From Portibacter lacus (GTDB lineage Bacteria; Bacteroidota; Bacteroidia; Chitinophagales; Saprospiraceae): 64,000 bases of DNA. Positions 54,882-64,000 of the stretch are shown piece by piece. The notes beneath the pieces are model-generated. The model ran no database searches. It saw nothing but the letters and a program-made list of their open reading frames with translations, and had not been told where the DNA came from. How positions within the stretch are numbered: the stretch's first letter is position 1; each line of letters begins with the position of its first letter. The stretch spans positions 248,001 through 312,000 of the forward strand of contig NZ_JAJNKA010000004.1 in assembly GCF_021533215.1 (NCBI RefSeq), read 5' to 3'. A program made the translations under genes and the position numbers.

Positions 54882-55352
54882 TTGAAAAATTTAGAGATTA
54901 ATGAAGTTTCCATTGGTAAGGAAATTTTATTCTGTATTAAAACGTCCTGAATTTTCAAATGTCGACTTTGCGGCAATTTTTTTTTAACAATTTATTAAGG
55001 AATTGTTATTTCCAAAGTGAAGATTGTCATCAAAAAAACAATTCACCAGAACTTACTCCATTTCAATAACCACCATATTAGCAGATGGTTAAATATGCTA
55101 CTTATTGATAAATGAGAAATAATCAACTTACTATATGTATATGAGATAGCAAATACGGATTAAAGAATCACTGTATTTTAATGTTATTTTAAAGAATGCT
55201 GAAAAGCCAGAAACCTCTTGAAGAACCAAATAAAAAATGGCGAAACATCATTTTTATAAAAGTTGTAACCTATTATCTTTTTGACAGAACTTCATACTCG
55301 TTTTAAGGAGCATAATTGATCCTTAAGAAAAACTAAAAACATCAGAAGTTAG
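54882..55352. other. 471-bp non-coding gap with one inverted repeat
   Basis: No open frame of note. AACAATT at 54986 and AATTGTT at 55001 form a 7-bp inverted repeat with an 8-bp centre, about 105 bp upstream of the SusC start. TTAAGGA at 55303 and TCCTTAA at 55320 form another, just past the photolyase stop. Neither has a T run in the needed direction, so neither is a convincing terminator. Confidence 0.4.
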
Positions 55353-56834
55353 TTAATCTAAAGTCTTTAAGTATTCCTCTGCTCTATCCATGAGCTTCGT
55401 TTGCTTTTCTCTATCGAAGCGATCATACGTGCTTAGCAACATAGATAATCTGGGATTCTGCTGAAAGAAATCTCGATGAACATTCATAAATCTCCAAAAA
55501 AGCGAATCCCACACCTCTTGCCAATCTCCATTTTTATAATCACTCATCTTTTTCAAATAATTACTTCCACTGATGTATGGTTTAGTCGCAAAAATTCCCC
55601 CATCAGCAAACTGGCTCATGCCATAGATATTAGGAACCATCACCCAGTCATAAGCATCAATAAATAACTCCATAAACCATCGATAGACTTCATCAGGGTC
55701 AAACTCACATAAGATCATGAAATTACCTAACACCATGAGCCGTTCTATATGATGACAATAACCTGTATCGACAACCTTTCTAATGACGATATCTATCGGA
55801 TCTATCCCTGTCGTTCCATCGTAAAATGATGCTGGTATCTTGCGCTTAAAACCCCAGAAATTTTTCGTTCTTTCTTCTCTACCTTTTACTTCATATATGC
55901 CTCTTATAAATTCACGCCACCCGATGATCTGCCTAACAAATCCTTCCACAGAATTAATCGGCACATCATTTTTCTGAGCGAAATCTACCGCTGTTTCTAC
56001 CACCGTTTTAGGATTTAACAAGCCTACATTAATCAATGGACTGAGGACACTATGATTCAAAATGGCTTCCTTAGTCATTAATGCATCTTCGTAGGCACCG
56101 AATTCTTTAAATCTTTCCTTTAAAAACTGATCAAACCATGCCTCTGCGCTGGATGGATCTATAGCATATAATGGGTTTTCTGTTAATCTTCCAGGATTAG
56201 AAGAATAGTACTTTTCAACGTAGCTTACAGCTTCTTCATAGAAATCATTGTTTGCGGGAAAACGGATTTCTGGGGCTTCCTTACCTTTTGGGTATTTCTT
56301 CCTATTCTGATCATCAAAACTCCACTTCCCTCCTATCGGCTCACCAGCTGGATCCATTAAAATATCCAATTTCTTCCTTTGCTGAATGTAGAATTGGCCC
56401 TGATTAAATTTCTTCCTTTCAGGCTTGAAATACGCTTGGATTTCTTCCAATGTATTCATAAATAGTCCTGACTTTTCTTCTATCAACTCAATCTCTTCTG
56501 CCTTAGCTTTCTCAATAATTCTTTGACGCAAATAATCATCTGTAGGATCGATAAAGCGTATTTGTTTAATTCCATCTTTGGCCAATGAAGGAATCAGGTT
56601 TCGAATATCAGATTTCTTAGATTGTGCATCTATGTATTCCACTTCAATATTTCTGTCCTCTAAAAACTTAGCATAAGCTTTCATAGAGGCGCGGTGAAAC
56701 GCAATTTTTTGTTTATGAAATTTGTATTGGTTGAAAAACAGAAACTCCTCGATGATGTAAACTGGACGATCTGAATTTATGACAAGGCCTTTATAATCAA
56801 GTTGGTGCGGGAAAACAAGATTCACACTTTTCAT
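55353..56834 (-). CDS. cryptochrome/photolyase family protein lacking three of the four usual iron-sulfur cysteines
   Basis: A 493-aa member of the photolyase-related (FeS-BCP/CryPro) family. The N-terminal alpha/beta part (1-130) is followed by the FAD helical region, with [46 protein letters not shown] and YLKKMSDY. In characterised members (PhrB, CryB) four Cys bind a 4Fe-4S cluster. Here Cys360 is kept, but the segment after MSDY (430-433) reads KNGDW and a Cys-containing loop is missing, so a cluster is unlikely. It probably repairs (6-4) photoproducts or senses light. Its start overlaps the DUF2256 stop by 3 bp. Confidence 0.9.
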   Translation of the reverse strand: MKSVNLVFPHQLDYKGLVINSDRPVYIIEEFLFFNQYKFHKQKIAFHRASMKAYAKFLEDRNIEVEYIDAQSKKSDIRNLIPSLAKDGIKQIRFIDPTDDYLRQRIIEKAKAEEIELIEEKSGLFMNTLEEIQAYFKPERKKFNQGQFYIQQRKKLDILMDPAGEPIGGKWSFDDQNRKKYPKGKEAPEIRFPANNDFYEEAVSYVEKYYSSNPGRLTENPLYAIDPSSAEAWFDQFLKERFKEFGAYEDALMTKEAILNHSVLSPLINVGLLNPKTVVETAVDFAQKNDVPINSVEGFVRQIIGWREFIRGIYEVKGREERTKNFWGFKRKIPASFYDGTTGIDPIDIVIRKVVDTGYCHHIERLMVLGNFMILCEFDPDEVYRWFMELFIDAYDWVMVPNIYGMSQFADGGIFATKPYISGSNYLKKMSDYKNGDWQEVWDSLFWRFMNVHRDFFQQNPRLSMLLSTYDRFDREKQTKLMDRAEEYLKTLD

Positions 56835-56980
56835 ATCGTTTTATTTTTTTCGCCACGACATCTCTTACTACAGTATTTTACTTCATTCCATACTGTTTTC
56901 CACTTTTTCCGCCATTCGAAATCTCTTCCACAAACAGCACAGACTTTGGTTTCTAATTTCATCTTCATTGATTTCTGCAT
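56831..56980 (-). CDS. DUF2256 zinc-ribbon small protein
   Basis: A 49-aa protein with the DUF2256 pattern: [14 protein letters not shown], then [13 protein letters not shown], giving C-x2-C and C-x3-C pairs that should bind zinc. The ATG at 56980 was chosen; Met5 and Met7 are alternatives. The stop overlaps the photolyase start (ATGA), so the genes are coupled. DUF2256 genes commonly neighbour this photolyase family, which supports both calls. Its biochemical role is unknown. Confidence 0.88.
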   Translation of the reverse strand: MQKSMKMKLETKVCAVCGRDFEWRKKWKTVWNEVKYCSKRCRGEKNKTI

Positions 56981-57182
56981 TCTAATTGAATATTAAAAAC
57001 AGAATCACTGAATTTGTTTTAAGAATGAAGTAAGAATTAGGAAAATTAATATTTTCTTAGATCAAGGGCAGACTAAGCTGAGGTTAGAAAATACTTTAGA
57101 AAAGTAGGAATCTGATGAAAATTGAAAGATGCTTCATTATTGTAAATAGGCTTAGTATACAACTAAAGAACGAAAATTGGCA

Positions 57183-57224
57183 CAAAAAAAAGGCGGCCAA
57201 TTCCAAGGAATAGGAATCAGCCGC
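57183..57224 (-). terminator. intrinsic terminator of the BNR/T9SS gene
   Basis: On the minus strand GCGGCTGATTCC pairs with GGAATTGGCCGC (two wobble pairs) across 8 nt and is followed by eight T. It lies 24 bp past the stop at 57248. The gap 56981-57247 contains nothing else recognised. Confidence 0.88.
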
Positions 57225-57247
57225 ACGTACTAATTATACAAATTATA

Positions 57248-60136
57248 CTAAATCTTAATAATTTTCAAAGTAGTTTCCTCACCTCCCATTTGATTCGAAA
57301 ACGAAATATAATAAGTACCGTTAGGCAGATAACTTAAAAGTATCTGACTGTTATTGATAACGCTTTGTTTTGCAATGATTCGTCCCATTTGATCACGTAG
57401 CACAGCATTCGAATTTTCTTCTGAAAGCCCTGTTACCATAACAAATGAAGTGGCTGGATTAGGAGATACTTTGATCCCATGATCACGACCTTTATGATAT
57501 AGAACAACTGTATTAGAGTACTCGAAAGAGCCATCCAGATCTATTATTTTCAATCTGTAAAAGCTAATCCCATCTGTTCTGTCTCTGTCCAAAAATTGAT
57601 ATTGATTATCAAACTCTAAATTACCAGGAATTACTTTTCCGATCATTTGGAAGTGATCTCCATCTGAACTTCGTTCTATCTGATATTCATCTAGGTTAAT
57701 TTCAATTGCTGTTTCCCAATTCAGAATATTTTCACTCTCAAATGCTTCACCAGTAAACGAAACTAATTCAACTGGTACAATAGCACCTTGGATTTCAGTT
57801 TCCCATGTACCTCTTCCGTAAGTCGAAGCTCTTAACTTAGGAGCACCTGTATCCGGATAGAATATTTCTAAATCAGTTACTTTAGCATTCGGTAATCCTG
57901 AATTGAACAAAGTCCAACTGCCAGGACCTCTATTCGCTGCTGCATTTTCATATTGGTATACACCGACATCTCCACCGACATAAATAACATCATTAGGAGT
58001 ATCATTGACGTGAACTACCGTGTTAAATGGAAGATTCGGTAATCCCGAAGATATATTAGACCATGTTGCACCACCGTCTGTAGTTCTCCAAACCTTATTA
58101 CTAGCACTATAACCAGAAAATGTAATCCATGCTTTATCGGCATCTACATTTGAAACAGTAATCTGAGTGGGAAGCGCAGATCCTAAAGGCAGGGTACCAG
58201 TCACATTTGTCCAAGCTCCACCTCCATTCGTTGTCTTTCCTATTGCATCTGCTTTTATTGTATAGATCACTTGATTGTTACTAGGAGCAACTACATATTC
58301 TAGAATGCTTCCAGATCCAGGAGGTGTTCCAGCTGTAGTCCACGTATTCGGATGATTATAAAAATCAATATTCTTGTATAGTGCAGTTCTACCTCCAGCA
58401 TACATGATATCAGCGTTGCTTGGATCTTGGCTAATTGGAGCATAAAATTCCGAAGAAGCAGGAATTCCAGTCATCGGATCTTTATCAACTCCACCGTTAT
58501 ACGATATATCATGAGCACCGTATGGATTTGAAGTTACGATCACATTTTCTGCAGTTCTGTCTATGAATGCAGATTCCCCATCACCACCATTAATAACTGA
58601 ATAATTATTTCCGGATTTTTTAATTGTTCCAATATCTTGCAACCCAGTGACGATTAGTACTGGATTTATCGCATGATGTGCAACATTCGTCTGTTGTGCA
58701 ATACTCAGATTATTAGAAATATCTGTAAAAGATGCACCATCATCAGTTGATTTATAGATTCCTCCATCGGAAGTCGCGAATATTGTCGAAGAACTTCCAG
58801 GCAAATACTGAATATCTTGGATATCTGCATGGGTATAAGGAACCAATGAACCTTCCCCTGGATGATCAGTATCAATCCCTAACCAATATGTAAATAGATT
58901 CCAGGTTGAGCCACCATCTGTGGATCTCCACTGATTAATTCCACCAATGGTGACTTTATTCGCATTATCAGGGGCAACTGCAATGGCTAAATCATGATTA
59001 GCTTGGCCGCCAGATCCAACCGCATTGCTATTACTATGTAAAATATTAGGTGTTGTGGATCTCGTTGAAAAACTTGTACCACTATTTGTAGATCGGTAAA
59101 GACCTTTATATCCATTATTCGTATCTCCAGCTAACAAATACACATAATCTGTTTCATCTGCTGATGTACCTATAATTATTCTTGAAACACCACTACCAGC
59201 AGGAAGACCACTTGTAACCGCTGACCAGGTTTCACCATAATCTGTTGATTTCCAAAACACTTCACTACCAGAAACTCCAGAAGCATAGACTGTACTAAAA
59301 TCCCCTGGCTTATATTTCACATCGTATAAGTTATAATTTCCATCTAATCCAGAATTATCAGGAGAACTAGCCCAACCATCTGTCGTTCTGAAAATTCCTC
59401 CATCTGTAGCAACCATCATAGTGTCTGGATGATCAGGATCCATGATCATCCTTCTAATTTTATAGTTATCCGTTGCATTCCAGGATAAACTTGTAGTAGA
59501 CCAAGATGAGCCTCCGTTTGTTGATTTTAAGACCCCCATACTTCTTCTATCATCTTCCCAATTACCTGTTGCCAGATACATTTCTTGTGTATTCTTAGGA
59601 TTGATTACTAAATCTGAACATCCTATAACTGACAGAAAATCTGAATTTGTTGACCAAGAAGCACCACCATTAATTGACTTCCATAAGCCTCCATCTGGCG
59701 TTCCTACGTACATGATCTGACTGTTATTCGGATCAAATTTTAAAAAATCTACCCGGCCTACCCCAGCATCATAACCTGATGGCTTAGCGAATGGACCAAG
59801 ACCAGTCCAGTTGTTAGGAGCTGAACGAGTGGTTACACTTAAGTTTTCCTTTTCCCATTCTTTATAATTAGCATAAGTTGTAGATGGAAGCGTGATATCT
59901 CCAGAAGGAAAAACTCTTGGCTCCATGAGTGCCTCCCATCTTCTAAATACATTAAATCCCTGTCCTTTTACAGGAGACCTACCAGACCATTTCGAATTGA
60001 ATTCTTTCTGGATTTTGTAAAAATTGGTTTCTTTAAGATTTTGTGTTTTGGTGTGCTCATTCTGAGCCTGTGCATTCCCGATTAATGAGATACACACACA
60101 AAAGCACAACGCGAGTAATCGTTGAAATACTTTCAT
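57248..60136 (-). CDS. T9SS-exported BNR/sortilin-type propeller protein
   Basis: A 962-aa surface protein. A signal peptide (about 1-24) precedes a large propeller region (about 100-750) rich in BNR/Asp-box repeats such as STNGGSSWS, STDYGETWS, STDDGASFT and TTDGGATWS. A linker with VELVSFTGEAFESENILNW follows, then the T9SS type A domain (KVSPNPATSFVMV, LPNGTYYISF, TLKIIKI). Such propellers occur in exported glycosidase-like or VPS10/sortilin-type proteins; no active site is apparent. It has an AAAGGAAAA leader. The neighbouring TPR-LuxR gene is upstream on the same strand with a 349-bp gap that contains GGAC boxes. Confidence 0.9.
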   Translation of the reverse strand: MKVFQRLLALCFCVCISLIGNAQAQNEHTKTQNLKETNFYKIQKEFNSKWSGRSPVKGQGFNVFRRWEALMEPRVFPSGDITLPSTTYANYKEWEKENLSVTTRSAPNNWTGLGPFAKPSGYDAGVGRVDFLKFDPNNSQIMYVGTPDGGLWKSINGGASWSTNSDFLSVIGCSDLVINPKNTQEMYLATGNWEDDRRSMGVLKSTNGGSSWSTTSLSWNATDNYKIRRMIMDPDHPDTMMVATDGGIFRTTDGWASSPDNSGLDGNYNLYDVKYKPGDFSTVYASGVSGSEVFWKSTDYGETWSAVTSGLPAGSGVSRIIIGTSADETDYVYLLAGDTNNGYKGLYRSTNSGTSFSTRSTTPNILHSNSNAVGSGGQANHDLAIAVAPDNANKVTIGGINQWRSTDGGSTWNLFTYWLGIDTDHPGEGSLVPYTHADIQDIQYLPGSSSTIFATSDGGIYKSTDDGASFTDISNNLSIAQQTNVAHHAINPVLIVTGLQDIGTIKKSGNNYSVINGGDGESAFIDRTAENVIVTSNPYGAHDISYNGGVDKDPMTGIPASSEFYAPISQDPSNADIMYAGGRTALYKNIDFYNHPNTWTTAGTPPGSGSILEYVVAPSNNQVIYTIKADAIGKTTNGGGAWTNVTGTLPLGSALPTQITVSNVDADKAWITFSGYSASNKVWRTTDGGATWSNISSGLPNLPFNTVVHVNDTPNDVIYVGGDVGVYQYENAAANRGPGSWTLFNSGLPNAKVTDLEIFYPDTGAPKLRASTYGRGTWETEIQGAIVPVELVSFTGEAFESENILNWETAIEINLDEYQIERSSDGDHFQMIGKVIPGNLEFDNQYQFLDRDRTDGISFYRLKIIDLDGSFEYSNTVVLYHKGRDHGIKVSPNPATSFVMVTGLSEENSNAVLRDQMGRIIAKQSVINNSQILLSYLPNGTYYISFSNQMGGEETTLKIIKI

Positions 60137-60183
60137 CGTTTAAAATTTTCCTTTAGTATAATTAGATAATAATAATTAGTATT

Positions 60184-60201
60184 CTTTGAACTGCTTCAAA
60201 G
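60184..60201. promoter_or_regulatory. CTTTGAA inverted repeat before the BNR gene
   Basis: CTTTGAA and TTCAAAG form a perfect 7-bp inverted repeat with a 4-bp centre, 48 bp upstream of the start at 60136. It may be an operator or a leader hairpin. Confidence 0.4.
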
Positions 60202-60263
60202 TATTGAATTTGTATATTCCTTACGAATATAGTCTGTGAAGCAAGTGATGTCTAATTTCAGGG

Positions 60264-60298
60264 GTGGACAAAGAGGTGGACAAGCCGAAAACACTAGT
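60264..60298 (-). promoter_or_regulatory. GGAC-box composite site upstream of the BNR/T9SS gene
   Basis: GTGGACAA occurs twice, at 60264 and 60276 (12-bp period), and ACTAGT at 60293-60298 follows GGACAA by 9 bp. The same arrangement is found at 18467-18499 upstream of the surface operon. It is about 130 bp before the start at 60136. The gap 60137-60485 contains this site, the inverted repeat and no open frame. Confidence 0.5.
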
Positions 60299-60485
60299 AT
60301 AGTTAAGGATAAGGGCTAAATATTTTTTTTAGAAAAATGTGGATAAGCATACTTAATAAGTATAATTATTTAAAATAACTGGTCCCGATTCATATAATTC
60401 CTCAGGAAATATCCATCATTAAATAAATAATACATTACAAATTCTTATAATATATAAAGCTCCTTATGAATGGTCTATATTTTGG

Positions 60486-62015
60486 CTAAAATGTTTGTAC
60501 TAAATCCTCAAGAGAATCCTCAGTAGTTAACTCAAGTTTCTTCCTAAGTCGATATCTATTCTTCTTCACACTCTCCTTAGAAATACCTAAAATAGTAGCT
60601 GTTTCAGCAGTGCTAAGATTTAGCTTTATGAAGAGATACAATCTTTCTTCACCATCTGTTAAATTAGGATGTTGCTGTCTAAGTCTTTTTCTATAATTGG
60701 GATAAGATCTGTCAAATTTCAATTTAAAAGATGTCCAGTCGTCTTCTGTTAAAACTCTTTCATTATAAAATGGAACATCGTCACTGTTAGATTTGGATTT
60801 AGAAACATTCGATTTTTCTAATTTCTCCTCAAATTCAATGATTTTTGAATTTTTTTCGAGCAGCAAATTAGTTAACTCTTTTAAGTTCCTCTTGTTTTCT
60901 TCTAATGCTTCTTTTGTTTGTTTTCGTTGCAAATACCATCTCCATATTAAGAATGCACCAAGTAATAAGATCAGCGTTCCATAACCGAAAAAACGCTCTA
61001 CAGCTCTATTCGCAAGGATCAATTCTTCTTTACTTTTACTTAACTCCAGCTCCTTTTCTTGCAGTTCATAGTCAGACTCTAATTTTTCAATTTTCAACTT
61101 TGTCTCTGCTCCTACAAGACTGTCTTTTAAGTCATAGAATCTTTCCAGATATTGTTTAGACGCTTTATAATTACCTGATTCATCATACGTTTCAGATAAA
61201 CCTAGATAATTTCGAATTAAATTCTCGTCTAACCCATGTGACTTATTGAATTCAATGGTTTTCAGAAAACCATCTTCGGCTTCTAAATATTCTCCTAATC
61301 TCCGATGCGCATCTGCCAGATTATTCATAGCTTTCCCTGCTTTCAGATACTCTTTTTCCTCTGTGAATATATCTACCGCTCTGTCCATATATTCGATTGC
61401 TTCTCTAGGTTGACCTTGTCTAGATAGCAGTATTCCATAGTTGTTGTAAGAAATTCCTTTTGTCAATGTTGGGGCATAAGTTTCTAGAAGTGGGAACGCT
61501 CTCTCGAAATAGACTTTCGAAATATCAAAACTATCCATTTGTGCATACATGGAGCCCATTTGTTCTAAACCTTTAGCAACACATAAACTATCCCCCGATT
61601 GGCGACATAATAGAATCGATTCTTTGTATACTTCCAAGGCGTTTTCCCTATTATCCAGTATCACTTCTAAAATCGCTCTTCGCTGCCTAATCCAACCTTT
61701 CCATCCCGGCTTCCCTGAATCTTCTACTATATGTTCAGCTTTTATTAAATAATCAGCTGCAGTTGAAAAGTCATTCGCTCTTAAATAGTCATAATATAGA
61801 TATACATAGGCATAGACTTTAGTTAGCGCACTTGTATCCGCTAAAGCTTTAGTCAAAAATGCTTCGTGAATAGCCATCTTATCGACTAATTCTACTTCTT
61901 CGAAATCATTAGTAGGATCGGCTGTTTCGAAACCAGAATTAAAATTATACTGAGCGTTCAATTGTAAATTGAACAATAAGAAAATAAGAAAAATAGAGCC
62001 TGTACACAGTTTCAT
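60486..62015 (-). CDS. TPR-containing membrane LuxR-type regulator
   Basis: A 509-aa protein from the preferred ATG at 62015 (MKLCTGSIF); a longer start at 62036 would place 7 residues before the signal peptide. A signal sequence, about six TPR helix pairs (about 60-310), a membrane helix (about 345-365, ERFFGYGTLILLLGAFLIWRWY) and a coiled coil come in that order. A C-terminal LuxR-like HTH (LTDGEERLYLFIKLNLS, GISKESVKKNRYRLRKKL) ends it. The DNA-binding part should be cytoplasmic. It lies directly upstream of the BNR gene and may control it; no kinase or receiver domain is present. Confidence 0.85.
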   Translation of the reverse strand: MKLCTGSIFLIFLLFNLQLNAQYNFNSGFETADPTNDFEEVELVDKMAIHEAFLTKALADTSALTKVYAYVYLYYDYLRANDFSTAADYLIKAEHIVEDSGKPGWKGWIRQRRAILEVILDNRENALEVYKESILLCRQSGDSLCVAKGLEQMGSMYAQMDSFDISKVYFERAFPLLETYAPTLTKGISYNNYGILLSRQGQPREAIEYMDRAVDIFTEEKEYLKAGKAMNNLADAHRRLGEYLEAEDGFLKTIEFNKSHGLDENLIRNYLGLSETYDESGNYKASKQYLERFYDLKDSLVGAETKLKIEKLESDYELQEKELELSKSKEELILANRAVERFFGYGTLILLLGAFLIWRWYLQRKQTKEALEENKRNLKELTNLLLEKNSKIIEFEEKLEKSNVSKSKSNSDDVPFYNERVLTEDDWTSFKLKFDRSYPNYRKRLRQQHPNLTDGEERLYLFIKLNLSTAETATILGISKESVKKNRYRLRKKLELTTEDSLEDLVQTF

Positions 62016-62070
62016 ACAAAAAAATTCAATATTCAATTAGATAAGGCATCTTTACATTATTTCATCATCG

Positions 62071-62078
62071 CAAAGGTA
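62071..62078 (-). promoter_or_regulatory. candidate -7 promoter box of the TPR-LuxR gene
   Basis: On the minus strand TACCTTTG matches the Bacteroidota TAnnTTTG -7 consensus and lies 56 bp before the preferred start at 62015. No clear -33 element was found. Confidence 0.45.
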
Positions 62079-62310
62079 AAAAATGAAACGAATTAGAAAA
62101 TTTTACTTTTCAAAAAATTCTAATTTTAGCAATGAAAATTGAAAATTACAACTATAAAATTGACACCTAAAAAAAGCCCAACTATTTATAATAATCAGGC
62201 TCCTAAGTAGTTATCTTTTTTCATGAATGATCTAGACTGAAGATCATATCACATTAATTTATTTTTAAATATATGGTGAGGATTAATTTTTTTATCAATT
62301 AAATATACTC

Positions 62311-62817
62311 TTATAACTTCAGCTCCCCTTCCACACTATCATCCATTGCTTTTCCTGTCACAACAGAAGCCATCATTTTAGCCATAGATACAAGTTTACC
62401 GTGCTTTGTGTCCCAGTAAAATCCTTCTTTGGGTGTAAATTTTAAGAGGGTTAAGTTCGGATCTGAGGGACCTTCAGGAAACCATGCTTTCACAAATGGC
62501 GACCATAATTCTTTGACCTTCTCTTGGTCGTGCACGAAAATTGCATCGCCATATATACTCATGTAATTACTAGAGCCATCATCCGTTATTAATAATTGGA
62601 CGCGCGAATCCTTTTTCAGCTTTTTGTTACGCTCACTATTTCCGGAACTAAAAAACCAAATCACTCCATTATCCTCCACTTTCTGTGTAGACATCGGCGT
62701 GGCATGAAAAGGTTTCGCATCTAAGTCACAGCAGAACATCATCATTGTTCCTCCGCCGGTCATATCCTGTATTTTCTCAACTGCTTCTTTGTTAAATAAA
62801 TTCTTAGTATCTCCCAT
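62311..62817 (-). CDS. pyridoxamine 5'-phosphate oxidase-like (general stress protein 26 type) flavin-binding protein
   Basis: From the ATG at 62817 this is 168 aa; a TTG at 62841 would add 8 residues. The split-barrel fold is visible: GGTMMMFCCDLDAKPFHATPMST, IWFFSSGNSERNKKLKKD, VQLLITDDGSSNYMSIYGDA and LTLLKFTPKEGFYWDTK. These proteins bind FMN or F420 and some act in stress responses; the cofactor is not resolved. The leader AAAGAGA gives a plausible ribosome site. It stands alone. Confidence 0.85.
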   Translation of the reverse strand: MGDTKNLFNKEAVEKIQDMTGGGTMMMFCCDLDAKPFHATPMSTQKVEDNGVIWFFSSGNSERNKKLKKDSRVQLLITDDGSSNYMSIYGDAIFVHDQEKVKELWSPFVKAWFPEGPSDPNLTLLKFTPKEGFYWDTKHGKLVSMAKMMASVVTGKAMDDSVEGELKL

Positions 62818-63112
62818 TCTCTTTTTTGCTTTTCTTATCAATTTAAGACACTAAATGTTCACTTTTAGATCAGAATAGATAACTTTCTATTCTTGAGATT
62901 CCTCTGACTCCTAAAACCTAATTCAAAGATTAAAGCAGATCATACTTGCCTAAAAGATAAACAAATCTTAACTTATACATTCAACTAGAATAAAATCAAG
63001 CAGACCTTTTATAAAGCTGCAATTAATGTATCACTCTAAAATTGACCTAAAAAAATATGTGTAATTAAAGTTAACTTAGTAGCACTAACTCCGACTAAAG
63101 AAAAAAAACTAT

Positions 63113-63829
63113 ATGAGACTTCTTATTTATACCATTATCGTTCTGCTATCCCTATTTTCTTGTAGTGGCAATAGTCAAACATCGACTGCAGATGCTTCCG
63201 TCAAATCATCGAGTAAGACTAAATCCTGCCTGAGCAAGTATGCAATGGATCCGTGTGCTTTACTTACGAAAGAAAAAGCTGCTAGTATTGCAAATATAGA
63301 TCCTGAATTAGTAACGGTTAAGGAACCAGTAAAGATGAAAAACCCATTATATTTAACTTGCACATTTAGGTGGGATTCTGACCGAACAACAACTGTAAAA
63401 ACTGCACTAGGTGCTATGGAAGTAGCTCAAGATAACCAAATACAAATTGGGAGTTTTAAACTTCTCGATTCAGAAAAAATAAAACAACCATTTCCAGAAT
63501 ACTTTGACGGATACTATAAAAATGTTACCGCAGAAGATGCAGAAAAATTTGATAAAAAACTCCAAGAAGAATTAGCTGAAGAATCAGAAACAGCTAAGAA
63601 AATCGGTACATCAATATCTAAAATGTCACTCAATTTCAATTATAAAAGCGTATCCGGAATCGGTGATAGAGCATCTTGGGAAACTAGCACTATGGGTACT
63701 GACGGACACCTGCATGTATTGCACGGAGATGTAATCTTTTCAGTTATTGTCAATATTAGTGACGATGTCAATGATAGTTTTGACGTTGCAAAAAAAGTCG
63801 CCAATGAAATTCTTGCACTTTGTAATTAG
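63113..63829 (+). CDS. uncharacterised lipoprotein
   Basis: A 238-aa lipoprotein (lipobox LFSC at about residues 14-17). A DPCALLTKEKAASI segment near residue 45 and TCTFRW near residue 83 recall small Cys-containing envelope proteins. A resemblance to DUF3558 was considered but is weak. A long acidic helix follows (about 140-175), then a beta-rich C-terminus with ASWETSTMGTDGHLHVLHGDVIFSVIVNI. The 271-bp leader 62842-63112 holds nothing recognised. No partner genes are in the window. Confidence 0.6.
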   Translation: MRLLIYTIIVLLSLFSCSGNSQTSTADASVKSSSKTKSCLSKYAMDPCALLTKEKAASIANIDPELVTVKEPVKMKNPLYLTCTFRWDSDRTTTVKTALGAMEVAQDNQIQIGSFKLLDSEKIKQPFPEYFDGYYKNVTAEDAEKFDKKLQEELAEESETAKKIGTSISKMSLNFNYKSVSGIGDRASWETSTMGTDGHLHVLHGDVIFSVIVNISDDVNDSFDVAKKVANEILALCN

Positions 63830-64000
63830 ACAGACCTTCACTAATATGAGCTAATTTAGTCATTGGGCAATTAATATCCCTGTGGAAATTCAGCCAAAGA
63901 TAAATGTGTATTGAAATTGTTAGTTTGCGAACGCTACTTACTTTAATTTTTAATATTCGAATAAAATATTTTCGTCCGAGTCATTAATATTAAGCACAAC

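Noticed and set aside
56981-57247. MerR-type octamer sites upstream of the DUF2256/photolyase pair
   Set aside because: No TTGAACAA or TTGTTCAA was found in this gap, so control by the CarH-like regulator is not supported.
63113-63829. DUF3558 lipoprotein
   Set aside because: Only the short DPCALLT segment agrees; the rest of the fold could not be matched.

Overview
The window reads as chromosomal DNA of an AT-rich Bacteroidota, most likely a gliding or surface-active marine lineage near Saprospiria/Chitinophagia. Four kinds of evidence support this. There are three proteins with type IX secretion (T9SS) C-terminal sorting domains, one of them carrying about 15 SprB-type repeats. There is a SusC/SusD pair and a further TonB receptor with a carboxypeptidase-regulatory-like domain. 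Several histidine kinase, NarL/LuxR and AraC regulators are typical of the phylum. Shine-Dalgarno sites are weak and TAnnTTTG-type -7 boxes occur. The rank below phylum is inference. No phage, insertion sequence, integrase, CRISPR array or rRNA was seen. One tRNA-Ala(GGC) is present.

Layout. 0.1-4.1 kb: small housekeeping and accessory genes (2TM protein, Gfo/Idh/MocA oxidoreductase, membrane protein, DUF4287/DUF5655 protein, secreted AHSA1-like protein, AraC regulator). 4.1-18.4 kb: one tight minus-strand set of five exported-protein genes (outer-membrane barrel-like protein, 1351-aa TANFOR-like protein, six-FN3 protein, tail-collar protein, 1880-aa SprB-repeat T9SS adhesin) closed by a clear terminator. 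18.4-21 kb: a NarL response regulator, an AraC-type regulator and holA. 21-26.3 kb: a large propeller histidine kinase, an aldo/keto reductase and a five-copy tandem intergenic repeat. 26.3-32.8 kb: OmpA protein, a cysteine-less glutaredoxin-like exported protein, a T9SS protein, two tiny genes, and a cytoplasmic PAS kinase/response regulator pair. 32.8-41 kb: CPA2 antiporter with a universal stress protein, a probable D-glutamate utilisation pair (DgcA/DgcN) divergent from a threonine-synthase-like PLP enzyme, and a TonB receptor.

41-50.2 kb: short MscS channel, DUF1853, an exported HDxxH metallopeptidase-like protein, a CarH/LitR-like MerR regulator divergent from a three-domain fasciclin lipoprotein, a hydrolase-like lipoprotein, and a translationally coupled four-gene membrane operon (DoxX-like, DUF2071, methyltransferase, 4TM). 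50.4-64 kb: SusD/SusC, a DUF2256/cryptochrome-photolyase pair lacking iron-sulfur cysteines, a BNR-propeller T9SS protein next to a TPR-LuxR regulator, a pyridoxamine-oxidase-like protein and a lipoprotein.

Three signals stand out. First, a composite site (GGAC-N8-GGACAA-N9-ACTAGT) lies upstream of both the surface operon (18.5 kb) and the BNR T9SS gene (60.3 kb), each beside a LuxR-type regulator gene. Second, the CarH-like regulator has the W-x9-EH and DxH cobalamin/light motifs, and its divergent promoter carries clustered TTGAACAA octamers including an 11-bp-phased direct repeat. Third, the five-gene surface operon may be an uncharacterised cell-surface apparatus. All functional statements rest on reading motifs by eye; no database search was run.
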